Below, in pieces: positions 18,774-27,877 of a stretch of DNA of 64,000 bases. The stretch spans positions 62,001 through 126,000 of the forward strand of contig JAPLDQ010000011.1 of assembly GCA_026391675.1 (NCBI GenBank), given 5' to 3'. Position 1 is the first letter of the stretch; every line of letters starts with the position of its first letter. This stretch comes from Bacteroidota bacterium. GTDB lineage: Bacteria; Bacteroidota; Bacteroidia; Bacteroidales; JACABE01. The translations under genes and the position numbers were made by a program. Below the pieces are notes generated by a model that had not been told where the DNA came from, ran no database searches, and was given only the letters and a program-made list of their open reading frames with translations.

Positions 18774-21700
18774 ATGGGTAAACTTAGTATCATTTGCTTT
18801 TTCATATTGATTTTAATTTCCTGCAAAAGAGAGCAGGAAAAGAAAGTGATAAATCTTAATACCCTTAAATCTGAAAAAGCTGAAGGATATGTGGTTCCAA
18901 AGGATAGTATGGCTGAACCGGTTGTTACCTGTATTGATAAAAACAAACTTAAAAAGATAGCTTTCACTAAACCTTACAAAGTAGAAATTAAAAGCAATAT
19001 TCACCCAATAGTAAAACCTAAATCTAAATTATCAGTTCATCCTAAAATAATCAGTTTAAAAAAAGAATGCCTTATCATTAAAAAAATACACTTTTCTAAA
19101 AGTAGTGTTTTTATAGCTGGTACTCCCGAAGTTGTGAATGCTAAAGAAGCATTTACAAAATATCAGAATCCTCAAAATTTTTCTTCTTTTAGTAAATTAC
19201 AAGGTTTAAAGCAACAAAGTATCTTTTGTATGGAAGAAGATCAATATGGAAACTTATGGTTTGGAACCAATGGCGGTGGCGTAAGTAAATTCGACGGCAA
19301 ATTATTTTCGCATTATACTGACAGAGAAGGGCTGTCAAATAATGAAATAAGATGTATTCTAAGGGATAAAAAAGAAAATCTTTGGTTTGTTACTTTTGGA
19401 AAAGGAGTATGCAAGTTTGATGGTAAATTTTTTACACGTTTTACTACAGATGAAGGCTTATCTCATAATCAGGTACTATCAATTCTGGAAGATAAAGTCG
19501 GTAATATCTGGTTTGGAACCAATGGTGGTGGTGTATGCAAATATGACGGGGAATTCATTACCCAATATAACGAAAACACAGGCTTATCAAATAATTTAAT
19601 ATTAAGCATGCTGGAAGATAAAGCGGGAAATATATGGTTTGGAACTTTTGGTGGAGGAGTATGTAAATTTGATGGTAGCATATTTACACATTTTACTGTA
19701 AAAGATGGTCTTTCAGGAAATAACATATCCTGCATGCTGGAAGACAAATCTGGAAATTTATGGTTCGGTACCGATGCAAACGGACTAAATAGTTTTGATG
19801 GAAAAAATTTTATTTCATATACTGTAAAAGAGGGTTTGTCAAATAATATTGTCAGGTGTTTGCATCAGGATTATACCGGAAAAATTTGGATAGGTACCGA
19901 AGGTGGAGGTGTAAGTGTATTTAACGGGTCTTATTTTACAAATTTTACCACTAATGAGGGATTGTCCGGAAATTCAATATTAAGCATGCTTGAAGACAGA
20001 AACAATACGTTGTGGATAGGAACTTATGAAGGTGGTGTTAATAAATTCAGTGGGAAAATTTTTACAAATTATACAGATAAGGAAGGTTTGTCAAATAACC
20101 ATATAATGAGTATATTCAAAGATAATGAAGGCCGGTTATGGTTAGGTTCTAATGATGGGATAGTCAATATGTATGATGGAAAATCTTTTTCATATTTTAA
20201 TTTAAAGGCAGGTTTCGCAAACAGCAAAATATCTTCGATTGTTCAGGATACTAAAGGGAATTTATGGTTTGGGAGTTTAGGTAGTGGTGTTTGTAAATTT
20301 GATGGTAAATTTTTTACTTTTTTTGCTACCAAAGACGGATTATCAAATAATTATATTTATTGTATGCTGGCTGATAAGAAAGGGAATGTTTGGTTCGGGA
20401 CTTACGGTTCGGGAATTTGTAAATATAACGGGAATTCATTCACGAGCTTTACAACAAATGAAGGCCTTTCTGATAATAATGTTTTTAGTATAGCTGAAGT
20501 TAGTAATGGTGATATCTGGTTAGGATGTGGTGATGGAATGGCAAATAAATTTGACGGAAAACAATTTACCCATTATATTATAAATAAAGGCATACAACAT
20601 AATGTAGTCAGATCTGTTATGGAAGATAAGAACAGGAATATATGGTTTGGCACTTATGGCGGTGGTTTAAGTAAATATGATGGAAAATATTTCACGCATT
20701 TCACGGTTAAGGAAGGTCTATCAAGTAATAATATATTGAGTAGTATTGAGGATAAAAATGGGAATCTTTGGTTCGGAACAAGCTTAGGATTGAGTAAGCT
20801 TACAAAAACAATGTATGCCCGTATTGAAGATAGTGTAATGTTAAATTCTCTAAGTGAAAGTGCTGTAATTTTTAAAAGTTACACTCATGAAGATGGCTTT
20901 TTAGGTGTTGGTGTAAATACAGGGACGTCGATTTGCGAAGATAAGAATGGTATAATATGGATTGCTGCAAATGACCGGCTAACTGCATTTCATCCTGAAG
21001 GTGAATGTTCTGATACATTTCCTCCTGGTATTCAGCTTAACAACATTGATTTGTTTAATGAAAAAATAAATTGGGCTCAGCTTGAAAATAAAAAAGATAC
21101 TATTATTGTTTTAGGCAACGGAGTAAAAGTAGGGAATTTTGTTTTTAACAATATCTCAAAATGGAATTCTATTCCGGAAGGATTGAGTTTGGCATATGAC
21201 AATAATTTCCTGACTTTCAGATTTATTGGAATTACGCAAAAAAGTCCCAATAAAGTTCAATACCGTTATAAATTAGAAGGCATAGATGAAAACTGGAATT
21301 CATTAAGCGATATTACTGAGGCACATTATGGTAATCTGCCTTCAGGCGATTTTACCTTTAAAGTAAAAGCAATAAACAGTGATGGATATTGGAGTAAAGA
21401 ACTCAGTTATAGTTTTAACATTCGTCCGCCCTGGTGGAAAACATGGTGGGCTTATTCTTTATATATCATTTTAGTAGTTGCTGGTATATTATTATATATA
21501 AACTTACGGTTAAGAAATTTAAAAAAGCGACAAAAAATACTTGAAAAAACTGTAAAGGAAAGAACTGCTGAGCTGGAATTGCAGAAAAAAAGAAGCGATG
21601 AATTGTTGCTAAACATACTTCCTTCAGAAGTTGCAGAAGAGTTAAAGCAAAAAGGAAGTGCAAAAGCCAGACAATTTGATAATGTTACTGTGATGTTCAC

Positions 21701-22229
21701 AGATTTTAAAAATTTTACAGCTATTACTGAAAAACTTACACCAGCAGAACTTGTAGCTGAAATTCATAACTACTTCAAAGTTTTCGACAACATAATAGAT
21801 AAATACAATATTGAAAAAATAAAGACCATTGGAGATAGCTATATGTGTGCCAGTGGTCTTACATCATCAGCCAATAAAGCCACTGTGAACGATATGGTTA
21901 ACGCAGCTATTGAAATAAGGCAATATATAAGTGAGCATTTTCAAAACAAAAAGGCAAAAGGTAAAGAACCCTTCGAAATCAGAATTGGAATACACACTGG
22001 ACCGGTTGTTGCAGGAATAGTTGGAATAAAGAAATTTGCTTACGATATATGGGGCGATACTGTCAATATTGCATCACGAATGGAAAGTAGCGGAGAAGTC
22101 GGGAAAATAAATATCAGCAGTACTACTTTTGAATTGGTAAAAGAAAACTTCACATGTACTTATCGTGGTAAAATAGAAGCTAAAAACAAAGGAATGATTG
22201 ATATGTATTTTGTAGAGTATGCAAATTAA
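18774..22229 (+). CDS. Reg_prop beta-propeller sensor fused to class III adenylyl cyclase
   Basis: An 1151-residue membrane signalling protein. The N-terminus has a lipobox-like LISC (Cys17). About fourteen Reg_prop repeats (consensus GNLWFGT..GGG..KFDGK, spacing about 41 residues, residues 145-740) make two seven-bladed propellers. A Y_Y_Y-type domain (about 810-885, YRYKLEGIDENW), a membrane helix (about 892-912) and a coiled coil follow. The cyclase catalytic domain covers about 965-1151, with metal Asp977 (MFTDF) and Asp1021 (TIGDSY), and purine-selecting Lys1017 and Asp1091 (YDIWGDTVN), the pattern for ATP rather than GTP. Propellers should sense a periplasmic ligand and control cAMP synthesis. 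This sensor is normally joined to histidine kinases. Confidence 0.9.
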   Translation: MGKLSIICFFILILISCKREQEKKVINLNTLKSEKAEGYVVPKDSMAEPVVTCIDKNKLKKIAFTKPYKVEIKSNIHPIVKPKSKLSVHPKIISLKKECLIIKKIHFSKSSVFIAGTPEVVNAKEAFTKYQNPQNFSSFSKLQGLKQQSIFCMEEDQYGNLWFGTNGGGVSKFDGKLFSHYTDREGLSNNEIRCILRDKKENLWFVTFGKGVCKFDGKFFTRFTTDEGLSHNQVLSILEDKVGNIWFGTNGGGVCKYDGEFITQYNENTGLSNNLILSMLEDKAGNIWFGTFGGGVCKFDGSIFTHFTVKDGLSGNNISCMLEDKSGNLWFGTDANGLNSFDGKNFISYTVKEGLSNNIVRCLHQDYTGKIWIGTEGGGVSVFNGSYFTNFTTNEGLSGNSILSMLEDRNNTLWIGTYEGGVNKFSGKIFTNYTDKEGLSNNHIMSIFKDNEGRLWLGSNDGIVNMYDGKSFSYFNLKAGFANSKISSIVQDTKGNLWFGSLGSGVCKFDGKFFTFFATKDGLSNNYIYCMLADKKGNVWFGTYGSGICKYNGNSFTSFTTNEGLSDNNVFSIAEVSNGDIWLGCGDGMANKFDGKQFTHYIINKGIQHNVVRSVMEDKNRNIWFGTYGGGLSKYDGKYFTHFTVKEGLSSNNILSSIEDKNGNLWFGTSLGLSKLTKTMYARIEDSVMLNSLSESAVIFKSYTHEDGFLGVGVNTGTSICEDKNGIIWIAANDRLTAFHPEGECSDTFPPGIQLNNIDLFNEKINWAQLENKKDTIIVLGNGVKVGNFVFNNISKWNSIPEGLSLAYDNNFLTFRFIGITQKSPNKVQYRYKLEGIDENWNSLSDITEAHYGNLPSGDFTFKVKAINSDGYWSKELSYSFNIRPPWWKTWWAYSLYIILVVAGILLYINLRLRNLKKRQKILEKTVKERTAELELQKKRSDELLLNILPSEVAEELKQKGSAKARQFDNVTVMFTDFKNFTAITEKLTPAELVAEIHNYFKVFDNIIDKYNIEKIKTIGDSYMCASGLTSSANKATVNDMVNAAIEIRQYISEHFQNKKAKGKEPFEIRIGIHTGPVVAGIVGIKKFAYDIWGDTVNIASRMESSGEVGKINISSTTFELVKENFTCTYRGKIEAKNKGMIDMYFVEYAN

Positions 22230-22254
22230 TGAATTTGATACCGCTTTTAAAATT

Positions 22255-22289
22255 TGAGTTATAAATTCATAATTCATAACTCATAACTC
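22255..22289. repeat. 7-bp-period AT repeat between convergent genes
   Basis: ATTCATA, ATTCATA, ACTCATA, ACTC follows GAGTTATAA, giving arms that can pair (GAGTTAT with ATAACTC). It lies between the cyclase and ECF sigma gene ends and may act as a weak bidirectional terminator. Confidence 0.5.
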
Positions 22290-22291
22290 TT

Positions 22292-22903
22292 TTAAATTTT
22301 CTCTTCTGAGTTTTTCAGGATATTAAATAAAAACTCTCTTGCGCGGAACAATTGAGCTTTAACAGTACCAAGAGGAATATCCAGTTCATCAGCAATTTCT
22401 TCGTAAGAAAACTCGTCAAAATAACGCAATTTTATTAAATCGCGATAATGTGGTTTCAGTTTTTCAACGATGTCGCGCATCAGCTTTATTTTCTGCTTTT
22501 CTATGAATTTTTCTTCTGGGTCCAGGACATCTGAAGGAATATTATGTGAAATGTCATTGCCATCTTCGTCGAAATCGTAAGGCTTATTAATTGAAAAAGT
22601 CATTTTTTTCTTTTTCCTTATGAAGTCGATACAATTATTGGTGGCAATTTTAAATAACCAGGTACTAAATGCAAAATCAGGGCTGTATTGGCTCAGGTTT
22701 TTAAAAGCTTTTCCGAATGCTTCTATGGTCAGGTCTTCTGCATCTGTAGCATCATTCGTCATCTTAAGCATCATAAAATAAAGCGATTCCCGGTAATTGT
22801 TCATCAAATCAGCATACGCTTTCTGGTCGCCTTTATCTAAGGCAAGCCTGACCAGATCATAGTCGCGTTGTGCTTTTTCGGTGAGTTTAGTATTTACTTC
22901 CAT
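22292..22903 (-). CDS. RNA polymerase ECF-type sigma factor
   Basis: A 203-residue extracytoplasmic-function sigma factor. Region 2 is visible as YRESLYFMMLKMTNDATDAEDLTIEAFGKAF and STWLFKIATNNCIDFIRK (-10 recognition); region 4 as LRYFDEFSYEEIADELDIPLGTVKAQLFRARE (-35 recognition helix-turn-helix). The linker (DFDEDGNDISHNIPSDVLDPEEKF) is acidic. No anti-sigma gene is adjacent. It overlaps the upstream GT2 gene by 10 bp, so the two are translated from one transcript. The regulon is not visible. Confidence 0.93.
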   Translation of the reverse strand: MEVNTKLTEKAQRDYDLVRLALDKGDQKAYADLMNNYRESLYFMMLKMTNDATDAEDLTIEAFGKAFKNLSQYSPDFAFSTWLFKIATNNCIDFIRKKKKMTFSINKPYDFDEDGNDISHNIPSDVLDPEEKFIEKQKIKLMRDIVEKLKPHYRDLIKLRYFDEFSYEEIADELDIPLGTVKAQLFRAREFLFNILKNSEEKI

Positions 22904-24027
22904 TTATCAGGTCTCGAAATCGAATTTATTAAAACAATAATCGGATTTAAAACTACAAAAAATAATTCAAAAACAGGTACCAAAAGTAAAAAATTCTTTT
23001 CATTCAGTTTCAGCATTGCTTTTTTAAAAATCACGATTTGGCTTATCAATCGTAGCAAAAATAAAATAATAATGATTAATAAATAATAATTATTAACAAG
23101 CAGGCTTACAAAAGTAATAAAAAATATAAGTTGCGACAAACTATAAATTCCCAACCATAATTTGGTTGAAAATTTATAATACTTTCCTGACGTTAAGTGC
23201 CTTCTTTTCTGGGTAATCCATGTGGAAAATGTTTTCTTAGCCTCAGAAACAGTGTGACTGTCATTATGTATCATTATCCGGCAATTTTTTTTATTGGCAG
23301 CAGCATTTACAAAAAGGTCATCATCACCGGATTTTATTTTATAATGATTAATAAATCCATTTTGTCTGTAAAATAATGATTTGCGATAAGCAAGATTACG
23401 TCCCACACCCATATAAGCCTTACCAAAAAGCGCCATTGATAAATATTGTAGCGCAATATGCAATGTGTCAAACCTGATTATCTTATTCATAAAGCCCGTC
23501 TCGTATTTGTATTTACCATAACCCAGCACAATCTCAGTTCCTTGCTGAAACTGAGCTTGCATTTGGTCAATCCATTTAAGGCTGCCTGGTTTACAATCGG
23601 CATCAGTTAGTAAAACAATATCATTTTTAGCAGATTTTATACCTAATGTCAACGGGAATTTTTTCCCTCTGAAGAAATTAACGTTATCAATAAAATTAAC
23701 AATTTTTAAATGAGGGTATTTTTCAGATAAAATCTTTAATAAATAATATGTATCATCATTAGATGCATCATTAACAACCACAACTTCAAAATCAGGATAA
23801 TCCTGTTCTAAAATAAGTGGTAAGTTTGCTTTTAAGTTGTGGTATTCGTTTTTAGCACAAATTACAACAGAAACAGCCTGTTGTTTTACTGTTTTTATAT
23901 TGGGTTTATAAAATGCAAGTTTGCTGAAAACAAGCCAGTAATAGAACAGCTGAACAAGAAATGCACCATAATATGCAAAAAGGAGCAAGTTAGTAATCAG
24001 ATTATCAGTTATAACATCAAAATTCAT
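22894..24027 (-). CDS. Membrane glycosyltransferase, family 2
   Basis: A 377-residue GT-A fold transferase. An N-terminal membrane helix precedes the family 2 domain: VSVVICAKNEYHNLKANLP, VVVVNDASNDDT and the metal-binding LTDADCKPGS, with GDDDLF (acid motif) and QKRRHL (Q-x-x-RW-like acceptor motif) further on. Two or three helices close the C-terminus. The layout suits a processive or polyprenyl-sugar transferase for surface polysaccharide. The donor and acceptor are unknown. It is co-transcribed with the ECF sigma gene. A minus-strand TAATTTTG box lies at 24055-24048. Confidence 0.88.
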   Translation of the reverse strand: MNFDVITDNLITNLLLFAYYGAFLVQLFYYWLVFSKLAFYKPNIKTVKQQAVSVVICAKNEYHNLKANLPLILEQDYPDFEVVVVNDASNDDTYYLLKILSEKYPHLKIVNFIDNVNFFRGKKFPLTLGIKSAKNDIVLLTDADCKPGSLKWIDQMQAQFQQGTEIVLGYGKYKYETGFMNKIIRFDTLHIALQYLSMALFGKAYMGVGRNLAYRKSLFYRQNGFINHYKIKSGDDDLFVNAAANKKNCRIMIHNDSHTVSEAKKTFSTWITQKRRHLTSGKYYKFSTKLWLGIYSLSQLIFFITFVSLLVNNYYLLIIIILFLLRLISQIVIFKKAMLKLNEKNFLLLVPVFELFFVVLNPIIVLINSISRPDKWK

Positions 24028-24055
24028 TTTCTTTTAAATTGAATCTACAAAATTA

Positions 24056-24085
24056 TTTATAATATAGGAATTAGATTTATCTTTG
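24056..24085 (+). promoter_or_regulatory. Possible promoter for tgt-lptG
   Basis: TTTA (24056-24059), 18-bp spacer, TATCTTTG (24078-24085), a full -7 match and a three-of-four -33 match. Transcription would start about 80 bp before the tgt ATG. Confidence 0.4.
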
Positions 24086-24173
24086 GAAAATATTTATAAA
24101 CATAATGCTTAATTTTTAAATTGTTGATAATTAATAATTTAATCAGTATTATGATTTTTACTCACAATTACTT

Positions 24174-25304
24174 ATGGATTTTACTTTACAGGGACAAGAT
24201 AAGAAATCAAAAGCAAGAGCCGGAGAAATAAAAACGGCTCATGGTAATATTCAAACACCCATTTTTATGCCGGTAGGTACTGTTGGCTCAGTAAAGGCAG
24301 TACACATGAATGATGTGAAAAATGATATCGGAGCACAAATTATTTTAGGAAATACCTATCATTTATATCTCAGGCCGGGACTTGATATATTACAACAAGC
24401 CGGTGGTTTACATAAATTTATTGGCTGGGAAAAGCCAATATTAACCGACAGTGGTGGCTATCAGGTATATTCTTTGTCCGGTACACGTAAAATGAAAGAA
24501 GAAGGTGTCGTTTTTCAATCACATATTGATGGTTCACGCCATACATTTACACCTGAAAAAGTGATGGATATACAACGGGTTATCGGTGCTGACATTATTA
24601 TGGCATTTGATGAATGTACACCTTATCCCTGTGATTATGATTATGCCAGCAAATCAATGGAACTAACCCATCGCTGGCTGAAAAGATGTATTACCCAGTT
24701 TGATACAACAACGCCAATTTATGGCTCATCACAGTCATTGTTTCCTATTGTACAGGGTAGCGTTTACCGCGATTTAAGGATAAAATCTGCTGAAGAAATA
24801 GCTTCTCATCAGAGGGAAGGCAATGCTATCGGTGGTTTATCAGTCGGTGAGCCTGTTGAAATTATGTATGAACTGACAGAACTGGTCTGTAGTATATTAC
24901 CCGAAGATAAACCGCGTTATTTAATGGGTGTTGGTACTCCATCCAATATTTTGGAAAGTATTGCGTTAGGTATTGATATGATGGATTGTGTTATGCCAAC
25001 CCGGAATGCCCGGAATGGTATGTTGTTTACAAGCGAAGGCATTATCAATATTAAAAACGAAAAGTGGAAAAATGATTTTTCAGCTGTTGATCCAAACGGA
25101 AAAAGTTATGTTGACAGTCAATATACAAGGGCTTATTTGCGTCATTTATTTCAGGCACAGGAGATGCTGGCAGCTATGATAGCCAGTGTACACAATCTGA
25201 ATTTTTATTTATGGCTGGTTGGTGAAGCACGCAATAAAATATTACAGGGTAGTTTTGCAGATTGGAAAAATAGTATGGTTCAAAAATTAAGCAATCGATT
25301 GTAA
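24174..25304 (+). CDS. tgt: tRNA-guanine transglycosylase
   Basis: Tgt exchanges guanine 34 for preQ1 in tRNAs for Asn, Asp, His and Tyr, a step of queuosine synthesis. The 376-residue barrel has the base-binding Asp motif LTDSGGYQVYSL, IMAFDECTPYP, the GGLSVGE loop and the nucleophile region GIDMMDCVMPTRNARNG. Odd: the zinc site, normally C-x-C-x2-C plus His, has lost its cysteines. The segment reads DPNGKSYVDSQYTRAYLRHL, although SVHNLNFY keeps the His. The following lptG gene is 15 bp away. The core active site is intact, so activity is still likely. Confidence 0.95.
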   Translation: MDFTLQGQDKKSKARAGEIKTAHGNIQTPIFMPVGTVGSVKAVHMNDVKNDIGAQIILGNTYHLYLRPGLDILQQAGGLHKFIGWEKPILTDSGGYQVYSLSGTRKMKEEGVVFQSHIDGSRHTFTPEKVMDIQRVIGADIIMAFDECTPYPCDYDYASKSMELTHRWLKRCITQFDTTTPIYGSSQSLFPIVQGSVYRDLRIKSAEEIASHQREGNAIGGLSVGEPVEIMYELTELVCSILPEDKPRYLMGVGTPSNILESIALGIDMMDCVMPTRNARNGMLFTSEGIINIKNEKWKNDFSAVDPNGKSYVDSQYTRAYLRHLFQAQEMLAAMIASVHNLNFYLWLVGEARNKILQGSFADWKNSMVQKLSNRL

Positions 25305-25319
25305 ATTAATAGAAAACAG

Positions 25320-26399
25320 ATGATTAAGAAACTTGATTTATATATTATCCGTAAATTTTTAGGTACTTTCTTTTATGCTATTGCATTAATTATTATTGTA
25401 GTAATCATATTTGATATTTCCGAAAAAATAGATGATTTTATCGAAAAGAAAGCACCTTTACATGATATTATTTTTAATTATTACCTTAATTTTATTCCAT
25501 ATTTCATTAATCTTTTCAGTCCGCTGTTTACTTTTGTTGCAGTAATCTTTTTTACTTCCAAAATGGCATCAAATACTGAAGTGGTTGCCATTTTAAATGC
25601 CGGAGTAAGTTTTAAACGTTTTCTTTATCCCTATATATTATCGGCAGTAATTATCGGTTTAATGACTTTTTATCTGGCAAACTTTTTGATTCCTAATGTA
25701 AATGTACATCGTCTGGCCTTCGAAAAGAAATATATAAAGAACAATTTTAAAGCGAGTAAAACCAATTATCATTTGCAGCTTGAAAAAGGAACTTATGTTT
25801 ATCTGGAAGGATTTGATAATTTTTCCAATAATGGCTTCCGTTTCTCAATAGAAAAAATAAATGAAACAGGATTGTTCTATAAGCTTACCGCTGAGCAGAT
25901 TACATGGGACAGTACAAGTGGAAAATGGCATTTGTTAAATTGTACGATTCGAACATTGGATGGTACTAACGAAATATACAACAGAAAAGATAATATGGAT
26001 TTAGCCATGAATATTCGCCCTTCCGATTTTACTAAAGAGAATGCTGATGTTGAGACGATGGATTATACACAGTTACGTAAATTTATAAACCAGGAAAAAC
26101 TTAGAGGCTCCGACAGGGTTAAGTTTTACGAAGTGGAGAAGTATCAGCGTATTTCCTATCCGTTTGCAACTATTGTACTTACTTTGATTGGAGTTTCGCT
26201 TTCGTCGAGAAAAGTAAGGGGCGGAATCGGTTTAAACCTGGCTTTTGGGCTGGCTATAACATTTTCTTTTATTTTATTTATGAAAATATCAACTGTATTT
26301 GCCACTTATGGCAATTTACCTGCTTATTTATCAGTATGGATACCTATAATATTGTTTGGATTAATGGCGGTACAACTCATTAAAAAGGCTCCAAAATAA
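25320..26399 (+). CDS. LptF/LptG family lipopolysaccharide transport permease
   Basis: A 359-residue YjgP/YjgQ permease. Membrane segments lie at the N-terminus (LGTFFYAIALIIIVVIIFDI), around residues 60-120, and three near the C-terminus (about 280-355), enclosing a periplasmic beta-jellyroll (about 130-255). LptF/G pair with LptB ATPase to lift LPS from the inner membrane onto the Lpt bridge. It starts with KLDLYIIRKFLGTFF, typical of the Bacteroidota member. Whether it is LptF or LptG cannot be settled by eye. It is in an operon with tgt, as is common in this phylum. Confidence 0.9.
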   Translation: MIKKLDLYIIRKFLGTFFYAIALIIIVVIIFDISEKIDDFIEKKAPLHDIIFNYYLNFIPYFINLFSPLFTFVAVIFFTSKMASNTEVVAILNAGVSFKRFLYPYILSAVIIGLMTFYLANFLIPNVNVHRLAFEKKYIKNNFKASKTNYHLQLEKGTYVYLEGFDNFSNNGFRFSIEKINETGLFYKLTAEQITWDSTSGKWHLLNCTIRTLDGTNEIYNRKDNMDLAMNIRPSDFTKENADVETMDYTQLRKFINQEKLRGSDRVKFYEVEKYQRISYPFATIVLTLIGVSLSSRKVRGGIGLNLAFGLAITFSFILFMKISTVFATYGNLPAYLSVWIPIILFGLMAVQLIKKAPK

Positions 26400-26416
26400 A
26401 TTATTTTAAATAAAGT

Positions 26417-26447
26417 TTTGATATATAAAAACTTATTTATAATTTTG
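26417..26447 (+). promoter_or_regulatory. Sigma-A promoter of rpsU
   Basis: TTTG (26417-26420), exactly 19 bp, TAATTTTG (26440-26447): a perfect match to the Bacteroidota consensus. The start of transcription falls about 40 bp before the rpsU ATG. Confidence 0.75.
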
Positions 26448-26496
26448 CCGACCAATTTAAAAATAATATTAATTAAAAAAGAAAGAGGTATTCATT

Positions 26497-26691
26497 ATGA
26501 TTATCGTTCCAATTAAAGAAGGTGAAAACATCGACCGCGCGTTGAAAAAATTAAAAAGAAAATTTGAAAAAACAGGTGTAGTAAAAGAACTACGTAACCG
26601 TCAAAAATTTACAAAACCTTCTATAGTTTCAAGGGAACAACGCTTAAAAGCTATTTACGTTCAGCAGATGCAGCAGAACAACGAAATATAA
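26497..26691 (+). CDS. rpsU: 30S ribosomal protein S21
   Basis: A 64-residue basic protein (MIIVPIKEGENIDRALKKLK, then RKFEKTGVVKELRNRQKF). S21 sits near the anti-Shine-Dalgarno end of 16S rRNA; in Bacteroidota it takes part in hiding that sequence. The length matches the phylum's usual 63-65 residues. It has its own consensus promoter and is followed by a strong terminator, so it is monocistronic. Confidence 0.96.
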   Translation: MIIVPIKEGENIDRALKKLKRKFEKTGVVKELRNRQKFTKPSIVSREQRLKAIYVQQMQQNNEI

Positions 26692-26727
26692 TAGCCGGCG
26701 TTTTACTATCATAAACGAATTAATATA

Positions 26728-26775
26728 GAAAATCTGTAATACAATATTTAAATTGTATTACAGGTTTTCTTATTT
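26728..26775 (+). terminator. Intrinsic terminator after rpsU
   Basis: An 18-bp stem (26728-26745 with 26752-26769, one G-T pair) closes a 6-nt loop ATTTAA and is followed by TTATTTTTAT. It separates rpsU from xerC. Confidence 0.85.
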
Positions 26776-26893
26776 TTATACCTGAAGTGCATTAAAAAAT
26801 AAAGAATTTTGGCAGAATTTGTTATCCTGCTTTTAGCACTGTTAATTTTTGAAAGATTGCTTTCAAAATAATAACATTTCATTAAATTTAGTG

Positions 26894-26924
26894 TTTATTA
26901 ATTAATAGTATTTCATTAGCTTTG
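26894..26924 (+). promoter_or_regulatory. Probable promoter of xerC-hpf
   Basis: TAGCTTTG (26917-26924) is a full TAnnTTTG match and TTTA (26894-26897) lies exactly 19 bp upstream. Confidence 0.55.
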
Positions 26925-26970
26925 CAATAAGACAGAAAAATGCAGTAGTTATAATATTTAAGAAGATAAC

Positions 26971-27861
26971 ATGATGTTCAAGGATCAATTCCTGCAATAT
27001 ATTAAATACGAAAAAAGGTATTCACCCAACACATGTATTGCGTATGAACATGATCTGAAACAATTTTTCGAATTTATCCAAACAAATTATTCAACAAAAG
27101 AAATCACTGAAATAAACCATCAGATGATGCGTGCATGGCTTAGCTCGTTAATGGAAGCCGGAGTTCAGGCCAGAAGTATCAATAGAAAGATTACTACTCT
27201 TAAATCCTTTTACAAATTTTTATTAAGAGAAAAACATATAACTACTAATCCGACAACTAAAATCATTTCACCGAAAACGCCTAAAAAATTACCGGTTTAT
27301 GTAGAAGAAGCCAATATGGAAAAATTACTGGAGGATGAATTCTCTGATGAATACCTCGAACTTCGCAATATGCTTATACTGGAAGTGCTTTACGATACCG
27401 GAATCCGGCTCACTGAGCTGATAAACCTGAAGCATGAAGATATAGATATGGTGAATTTAAGTATGAAAGTATTAGGAAAAAGAAATAAAGAAAGAATCAT
27501 TCCGATAAGTAAATTATTAAAAGATAAAATACTTCATTTCTTTGAAGTGAAGAACAGACTTGGTCTTGCATCAATGGAAAAAGAAAATTTCATTTTTTTA
27601 ACAAAAAATTTAAAAAAATTGTATACAAAACTTGTTTATCGGGTCGTTTATTATTATCTTAGCAAAATAACTACAATTAATAAAAAGAGTCCGCATGTTT
27701 TACGTCATTCCTTTGCTACACACATGCTTAACAATGGTGCCGACCTTAATGCTATCAAAGAAATTTTGGGACATTCCAATCTTACTGCAACACAGGTTTA
27801 TACGCACAACACAATTAATAAATTAAAAACTATTTATAAACAAGCCCATCCCAGGGCATAA
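26971..27861 (+). CDS. xerC: Tyrosine recombinase XerC-like
   Basis: A 296-residue tyrosine recombinase. The SAM-like N-terminal domain (residues about 5-90, YSPNTCIAYEHDLKQFFEF) is followed by a catalytic domain with Arg in YDTGIRLTELINL, Lys in the beta-hairpin KVLGKRNKERIIPI, H-x-x-R in HVLRHSFATHML, His in LGHSNLTATQVY and the nucleophile Tyr in VYTHNT. This is the size and motif set of XerC/XerD, which resolve chromosome dimers at dif. Its position before hpf and the tRNA-tuf block is standard in Bacteroidota, arguing for a housekeeping Xer rather than a phage integrase. XerC versus XerD is not settled. Confidence 0.9.
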   Translation: MMFKDQFLQYIKYEKRYSPNTCIAYEHDLKQFFEFIQTNYSTKEITEINHQMMRAWLSSLMEAGVQARSINRKITTLKSFYKFLLREKHITTNPTTKIISPKTPKKLPVYVEEANMEKLLEDEFSDEYLELRNMLILEVLYDTGIRLTELINLKHEDIDMVNLSMKVLGKRNKERIIPISKLLKDKILHFFEVKNRLGLASMEKENFIFLTKNLKKLYTKLVYRVVYYYLSKITTINKKSPHVLRHSFATHMLNNGADLNAIKEILGHSNLTATQVYTHNTINKLKTIYKQAHPRA

Positions 27862-27877
27862 AATGGAGGTAAATATT

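Noticed and set aside
19240-20800. Regularly spaced DNA repeats of about 123 bp, like a satellite or CRISPR
   Set aside because: They are in-frame codons of Reg_prop protein repeats with varied third positions; there are no identical repeats or spacers.
26971-27861. Phage or integron integrase next to tRNA genes
   Set aside because: The recombinase has XerC/D size and sits in a conserved housekeeping neighbourhood; no attachment-site duplication of the tRNA ends was seen.
27863-27877. Upstream ATG for hpf
   Set aside because: ATGGAGGT contains the likely ribosome-binding site for the ATG at 27878, and family members start at MKV.
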